In this document: one piece after another, positions 57,242-61,010 of the stretch
Position numbering within the stretch: the first letter of the stretch is position 1
Layout of the letters: the number at the start of each line of letters is the position of its first letter
NCBI GenBank assembly: GCA_017469935.1
Contig: JAFUFL010000065.1
Coordinates: 1-61,010, forward strand
Length of the DNA stretch: 61,010 nt
Direction of reading: 5' to 3'
Source of the DNA: Lachnospiraceae bacterium
GTDB taxonomy: Bacteria; Bacillota; Clostridia; Lachnospirales; Lachnospiraceae
Program-made: the position numbers and the translations under genes
Notes under the pieces: model-generated
What the model was told of the DNA's origin: nothing
Databases searched by the model: none
What the model saw: only the letters and a program-made list of their open reading frames with translations

Positions 57242-57357
57242 TGCAATAAAAGAAGGCCGTTTGTTGCAAATTGTGGGGAAGTCCCATGAGAGATTGCAAC
57301 AGACGGCCTTTTGTATGAACGGGGTGAAAAGAGCAAATCATACAAGGTTGTTAGAAT
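57242..57357 (+). promoter_or_regulatory. Glycoside-regulon promoter module 6 (sugar ABC transporter)
   Basis: TGCAATAAA (57242) and TTTGTTGCA (57260-57268); 26 bases after the GC, TTGCAA at 57294-57299; exactly 24 bases; GTGAAAAGAGC at 57324-57334; -10 TAGAAT at 57352-57357. Total 116 bp. AAGGCCGTTTGTTGCAA (57254-57270) can also pair with TTGCAACAGACGGCCTT (57294-57310), so terminator and operator overlap here too. Confidence 0.88.
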
Positions 57358-57409
57358 ATAAAAGGTTCGAAAGAACGGACACACTTTCTTACATAAAATG
57401 GAGGTAGTT

Positions 57410-58582
57410 ATGAAAAAGAGAATTATGGCAGCAGTTCTCGCAGGCGTTATGGCACTGAGCCTTGCAGCCTGCGGCGGTTCAAGCAGCAGCTCCTCTGCAG
57501 CACCTGCTGAGGAAAAGACTGAGGAAGCGGCTCCCGCTGAAGGGCAGGAAGCAGCAGCTCCCGCGGAGGGCGAGGCACAGGCCGAGGCTCCCGCAGCAAC
57601 CGGTGAGCAGACACACATCTATGTTCTGACAGCATCCGAGGACCACGGCTGGACCGGTTCCGTCGCAACATTTGCAAAGGCAAAGGTTGAGGAAGTCAAC
57701 GCAGAGGGCGTTTACACGGCAGAGCTGATCACATCCGCCAGCGCGGCTGAGCAGATCACGACCATCGAAGACATCATCTCCAAGGGCGAGAAGAACATCG
57801 CGATCGTTGTTCAGCCTCTGGACGACACAGTGCAGTCCGCGATCCAGCAGATCGTCGACGCAGGCATCCCTTACGTGGCATTTGACCGCATCATCGCAGG
57901 TCTTGAGTCCACAGCAGTTTCCAACGTCAAGGGCGACAACGCAGGCATCGGCGCTGCAGCGGCAGCTTACTTTGTAGGTCTTGGCATGAAGCCCGGCGAC
58001 AAGGTTTATGTCTACGAAGGCGACACCTCTTCCGTTACTGCTCTCAGAGACCAGGGCTTCGTTGATTACCTGAAGGGCGATGTGGAATACGCCGGACAGA
58101 AGATCGCAGACGACGCGAAGTGGACAGACGAAGACCTCAAGGCCGTTACCTACTCCGGAGCCATGAACTGGAGCAGAAGCGATACCAAGTCCTCCTTCGA
58201 GTCCCTGATGGGCGACAGCGCGAACGCTGACATCAAGTGGTTCTACGCAGAAGACGACGAGCTGGGCATGGGCATCCTGGAAGCACTTGCAGGCGGCGGA
58301 ATCGACGACGCCACAAAGACCGCTTTCTTCGCTAACAAGCCCGTCATCACAGGCTGCGGCGGACTCGGCGAGTTCTACGATGTCCTCAAGGGCACAAATT
58401 ATGCGGACATCTCCGCGCAGCTGGGCGGCGTCATGAGCGTTACCTACAGCCCTTCCATGATCAAGACAGCCATCCAGGATATGGAAGACTATCTGGCTGG
58501 CAAGCAGGTCGAGCAGGATCACGTCATCGCATGCGAGATCGTCACAAGCGAGAACGTCGACAACTACGAGGCATTCAACTGA
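57410..58582 (+). CDS. Sugar ABC transporter substrate-binding lipoprotein
   Basis: From the ATG at 57410 (after ATGGAGG) the protein has 390 residues. A lipoprotein signal (KKRIMAAVLAGVMALSLAAC, lipobox LAAC) is followed by an Ala/Glu/Pro linker to about residue 65. A periplasmic-binding-protein-like type 1 (PF13407) fold follows: HIYVLTASEDHGWTGSVATFAKAKVEE, then the sequential QPLDDTVQSAIQQIVDAGIPYVAFDRII, and VKGDNAGIGAAAAAYFVGLG. It belongs with ribose/xylose-type transporters and likely binds a sugar or glycoside of the regulon. An ATPase and a permease gene follow, and it has its own promoter module. Confidence 0.93.
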   Translation: MKKRIMAAVLAGVMALSLAACGGSSSSSSAAPAEEKTEEAAPAEGQEAAAPAEGEAQAEAPAATGEQTHIYVLTASEDHGWTGSVATFAKAKVEEVNAEGVYTAELITSASAAEQITTIEDIISKGEKNIAIVVQPLDDTVQSAIQQIVDAGIPYVAFDRIIAGLESTAVSNVKGDNAGIGAAAAAYFVGLGMKPGDKVYVYEGDTSSVTALRDQGFVDYLKGDVEYAGQKIADDAKWTDEDLKAVTYSGAMNWSRSDTKSSFESLMGDSANADIKWFYAEDDELGMGILEALAGGGIDDATKTAFFANKPVITGCGGLGEFYDVLKGTNYADISAQLGGVMSVTYSPSMIKTAIQDMEDYLAGKQVEQDHVIACEIVTSENVDNYEAFN

Positions 58583-58656
58583 TCGGAACGGACTGATCTG
58601 TCAAAATACAGTCGGAATGACAATTCTGACTGACAAGTAATCCGGCGTTTCGGAAT

Positions 58657-58692
58657 CTGACGGGGCGCGGCCGGGGAAGTCCGGTCGCGGCC
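58657..58692 (+). other. GC-rich hairpin between binding protein and ATPase genes
   Basis: GCGCGGCCGG (about 58664-58673) pairs with CCGGTCGCGGC (about 58681-58691). There is no T-run, so it probably sets differential expression (a stable high-level binding-protein mRNA end) rather than stopping transcription. Confidence 0.5.
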
Positions 58693-58725
58693 CGAATGTT
58701 TGTTAATCGGGGGAAGGAGAGGCAC

Positions 58726-60240
58726 ATGAGTCTGCTGGAAATGAGAGACATACGGAAGTCGTTCAGCGGCGTCTCCGTATTGAAGGGCGTACAGCTCACG
58801 GTGGAGAGCGGCGAAGTTCATGCTCTTCTGGGCGAGAACGGCGCGGGAAAGTCTACGCTGATGAATATTTTGACCGGCGTTCTGCCCAGGGACGGCGGGA
58901 CCATCGAATTTGACGGCCAGAAACTGGAACATATTACGATCACGCAGTCCGAGAAGCTGGGAATCGCATTTGTTCATCAGGAGCTGAACCTGTTTAATGA
59001 CCTGAAGGTATTTGAGAACATGTTCCTGAACCGGGAGTATACGAACAAATTCGGCAGGCTCGACAAGAAGCGCATGCGCGCGGAGGCGCGGGAGCTGTTC
59101 GAGAGACTGGGCGTGGAGATAGACCCCGACGCGGTGGTATCGGACCTCAAGACCAGCCAGAAGCAGCTGCTGGAGATCTGCAAGGCGCTTCACCTGAAAG
59201 CGAAGCTGATCATCCTCGATGAGCCCACCACCTCCCTCAACAACGAGGAAGTGGACCATCTCTTCGGCATTCTCAGAAAGCTGAAGGCGGAGGGAACCTC
59301 CTTTATCTTCATTTCCCACAAGATGCCGGAGATCTTCGCGCTGGCGGACCGCTACACGGTCTTCAGAAACGGCGAATATATCGGCGAGGGGAAGATCAGC
59401 GAGACGACGCCGGAGAAGGTCACGATCATGATGGTCGGCGAGACCTACTCCAACGCCGAGGTCTATGAGAAGAGAGCGCTCGGCGAGGAAGTCCTGAAAC
59501 TGGAAGGATTTACGGGCGACGGCTTCCACGACATAAATCTCTCCGTGAAGAAGGGCGAGATCGTCGGCATGACGGGACTGCAGGGCAGCGGCAGCAGCGA
59601 GATGCTGCAGGCTGTTTTCGGCTCTTCGAGGGCGACGGCGGGAACGGTCACGGCTTTTGGAAAGGCCGTGCCCCACAATTCCATTCACAGCGCCATGAAG
59701 GCGGGAATCGCCATGCTCCCCAACAACCGGAAGGAAAACAGTGTTTTGCCCGATATGTCCCTCATGGAGAATATGGCGATTTCCGAGCAGACGCTGTCGG
59801 CGGCAAAGCTCCCGGTGGACACGAAGAGAGATAAGAAGAGATACGACGAATACAAACAGATGCTGAATATCAAGGCCCAGAACAGCACAGACCTGATCAC
59901 GTCCCTGTCCGGCGGCAATCAGCAGAAGATCTTTATCGCGAGATGGCTCAACACGGATGCGGAGATCCTGATCCTGGACAATCCGACGCAGGGTATCGAC
60001 GTCGGCGCGAAAGCGGAGATTTACCGCCTGATCCTGGAACTGGCGAAGGCGGGCAAGACGATCCTCATCAACACGCTGGAGATCCCCGAGATCATGAAGG
60101 TCGCGGACCGGTGCATCGTCTTCTACGACGGACGCATGATCAAGGAGCTCGCGCATGAAGAGATCAACGAACAGGATGTAATGCTTTACAGTGTCGGCAT
60201 CACGCAGAAGGCCGCAGGAGAGGAGGGCGCACAGTCATGA
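58726..60240 (+). CDS. Sugar ABC transporter ATP-binding protein (two domains)
   Basis: From the ATG at 58726 (after GGGGGAAGGAGAGG) the protein has 504 residues. Two ABC domains of the RbsA/XylG/MglA type are present. The first has Walker A ALLGENGAGKSTLMNILTG, signature LKTSQKQLLEICKALHLKAK and Walker B LIILDEPTTSLN. The second has a degenerate Walker A (GLQGSGSSEMLQAVFGS), signature SLSGGNQQKIFIARWL and ILILDNPTQGIDVG, where the usual Glu after the Asp is Asn. That asymmetry is normal for this subfamily. It drives uptake with the permease whose start overlaps its stop. Confidence 0.95.
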   Translation: MSLLEMRDIRKSFSGVSVLKGVQLTVESGEVHALLGENGAGKSTLMNILTGVLPRDGGTIEFDGQKLEHITITQSEKLGIAFVHQELNLFNDLKVFENMFLNREYTNKFGRLDKKRMRAEARELFERLGVEIDPDAVVSDLKTSQKQLLEICKALHLKAKLIILDEPTTSLNNEEVDHLFGILRKLKAEGTSFIFISHKMPEIFALADRYTVFRNGEYIGEGKISETTPEKVTIMMVGETYSNAEVYEKRALGEEVLKLEGFTGDGFHDINLSVKKGEIVGMTGLQGSGSSEMLQAVFGSSRATAGTVTAFGKAVPHNSIHSAMKAGIAMLPNNRKENSVLPDMSLMENMAISEQTLSAAKLPVDTKRDKKRYDEYKQMLNIKAQNSTDLITSLSGGNQQKIFIARWLNTDAEILILDNPTQGIDVGAKAEIYRLILELAKAGKTILINTLEIPEIMKVADRCIVFYDGRMIKELAHEEINEQDVMLYSVGITQKAAGEEGAQS

Positions 60241-61010
60241 AGAAACTCGGCAAAATATGGTCAGAATACAGTTTCATCTTTGTATTAATCGTTATTTTTA
60301 TTGTTTATGCGATCACCAGCTCGGGGCTTACCTGGAGCGGCGTGATGAATATTTTCCGCCACAGCGCGGTCATCGGAACGGTGGCACTGGGCATGGGACT
60401 GATCTGCCTGACCGGTGAGATCGACCTTTCCGTGGGCTCCATGCTGGCACTCACCGCTGGTTTTTCCGTAATCGTATTTAATATCACGGGAAGCATTCTG
60501 CTGACCCTTCTCTTCGCGCTGGGCTTCGGTGCGCTGTGCGGATTTGTGAACGGCGTCCTTGTCGGCGGCGTGCAGATGCCGGCCTTCATCGTGACGCTGG
60601 CGACCATGCTGATCTATCGCTCTTTTGCCCAGTATTTCTGCCAGCACGTGGACCGCGCACTGATCGGCGGCGGCAGCAGCGTCTACAAAATGGACACCGC
60701 GAAAGCTTCCTATCAGGCCCTGTTCGGATTCGGCAACGGCAAGATCGCCACAATTCCTACGGTCGGTATCGTCATGCTGGTCATGACGGCCCTGTTCGTC
60801 TATCTGTCCGGCTGGACCAAGTACGGCAAGAAGATCTACGCCATCGGCTCCAACTTCAAGGCGGCCAAGATGAGCGGCATCAATGTAAGTATGATGAAGA
60901 TCTCCGCTTTCACGATCTGTGGGATCCTGACCGGACTCGGCGCATTCCTCTGGATCGCTATGAACGGCAGCGCGGACCCGGCTACCACAGGCAGCAGCTA
61001 TGAGATGTAC
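60237..61010 (+). CDS. Sugar ABC transporter permease (BPD_transp_2), cut by window end
   Basis: The ATG at 60237 overlaps the ATPase stop (ATGA). The 258 residues seen begin MKKLGKIWSEYSFIFVLIVI and contain at least six hydrophobic helices, with the RbsC-type stretches GTVALGMGLICLTGEIDLSVGSMLAL, GFVNGVLVGGVQMPAFIVTLATMLIYRSFAQ and YAIGSNFKAAKMSGINV. That is the permease signature of ribose/xylose-type importers. The expected full length is about 320-350 residues, so roughly a quarter lies beyond the window. Confidence 0.93.
   Translation, partial: MKKLGKIWSEYSFIFVLIVIFIVYAITSSGLTWSGVMNIFRHSAVIGTVALGMGLICLTGEIDLSVGSMLALTAGFSVIVFNITGSILLTLLFALGFGALCGFVNGVLVGGVQMPAFIVTLATMLIYRSFAQYFCQHVDRALIGGGSSVYKMDTAKASYQALFGFGNGKIATIPTVGIVMLVMTALFVYLSGWTKYGKKIYAIGSNFKAAKMSGINVSMMKISAFTICGILTGLGAFLWIAMNGSADPATTGSSYEMY

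Noticed and set aside
1-61010. CRISPR array, tRNA or rRNA genes
   Set aside because: No regularly spaced direct repeats with unique spacers, and no cloverleaf or rRNA-like sequence was noticed on reading; small tRNAs could still be missed without a covariance search.

Overview
The window looks like a chromosomal segment of a Gram-positive gut anaerobe of the Clostridia, most likely Lachnospiraceae-like. This rests on strong AGGAGG-type ribosome binding sites, clostridial gene families (C_GCAxxG_C_C protein, GGGtGRT pair, long PPi-dependent phosphofructokinase, DUF6379), a Gram-positive type LexA box and many lipoproteins. No rRNA, tRNA, CRISPR array or replication origin was seen.

Region 1 (1-11.5 kb) is a decaying accessory region. 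It holds a TetR remnant, a chimeric LplA/AcoX pseudogene, then a CoA/acyl operon (E2-like acyltransferase, crotonase, CoA-transferase, acyl-CoA dehydrogenase, a zinc alcohol dehydrogenase interrupted by an in-frame TAG, an unknown 351-residue protein). A truncated hydrolase follows, broken by IS256-type debris. Then come a Fic protein with a four-fold operator array, further small remnants (one with a LexA box) and a methyltransferase.

Region 2 (11.5-31 kb) is redox and housekeeping. A TetR with paired palindromic operators precedes flavodoxin, a CMD-cupin fusion, a DUF4405 cytochrome, a DUF362 lipoprotein and a permease. Then follow a flavin reductase, two MATE pumps, an M13 peptidase, PPi-phosphofructokinase, a Dabb protein, the NifU-like/GGGtGRT pair, a Uma2 protein, a DMT transporter and dispersed repeats.

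Region 3 (30-61 kb) is a large plant-glycan/glycoside island. It has GH35, GH3, GH43 and GH106-like enzymes, a GPH sugar symporter, three AraC-type regulators (one fused to a GH39-like domain that lacks the acid/base glutamate motif), araA-araB-araD, two xylose-isomerase-like TIM barrels, a DUF6379 protein (the beta subunit family of C-glycoside deglycosidases), three Gfo/Idh/MocA oxidoreductases, an esterase and a sugar ABC transporter that runs off the end.

The main finding is a shared bipartite promoter. An inverted repeat TGCAAYAAA-N9-TTTRTTGCA, then a TTGCAA core, exactly 24 bp, a GTGAAAAGAAT box, and a -10 hexamer at constant distance occur upstream of six transcription units of region 3: the AraC-GH39 regulator itself, GH3-GH43, the TIM barrel/DUF6379 pair, an oxidoreductase, the second TIM barrel and the ABC transporter. 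In four of the six the whole module is exactly 116 bp. This defines a local regulon, probably controlled by the AraC-GH39 fusion. It ties classical hydrolases to what looks like an oxidative (3-keto) glycoside cleavage pathway related to C-glycoside deglycosylation.
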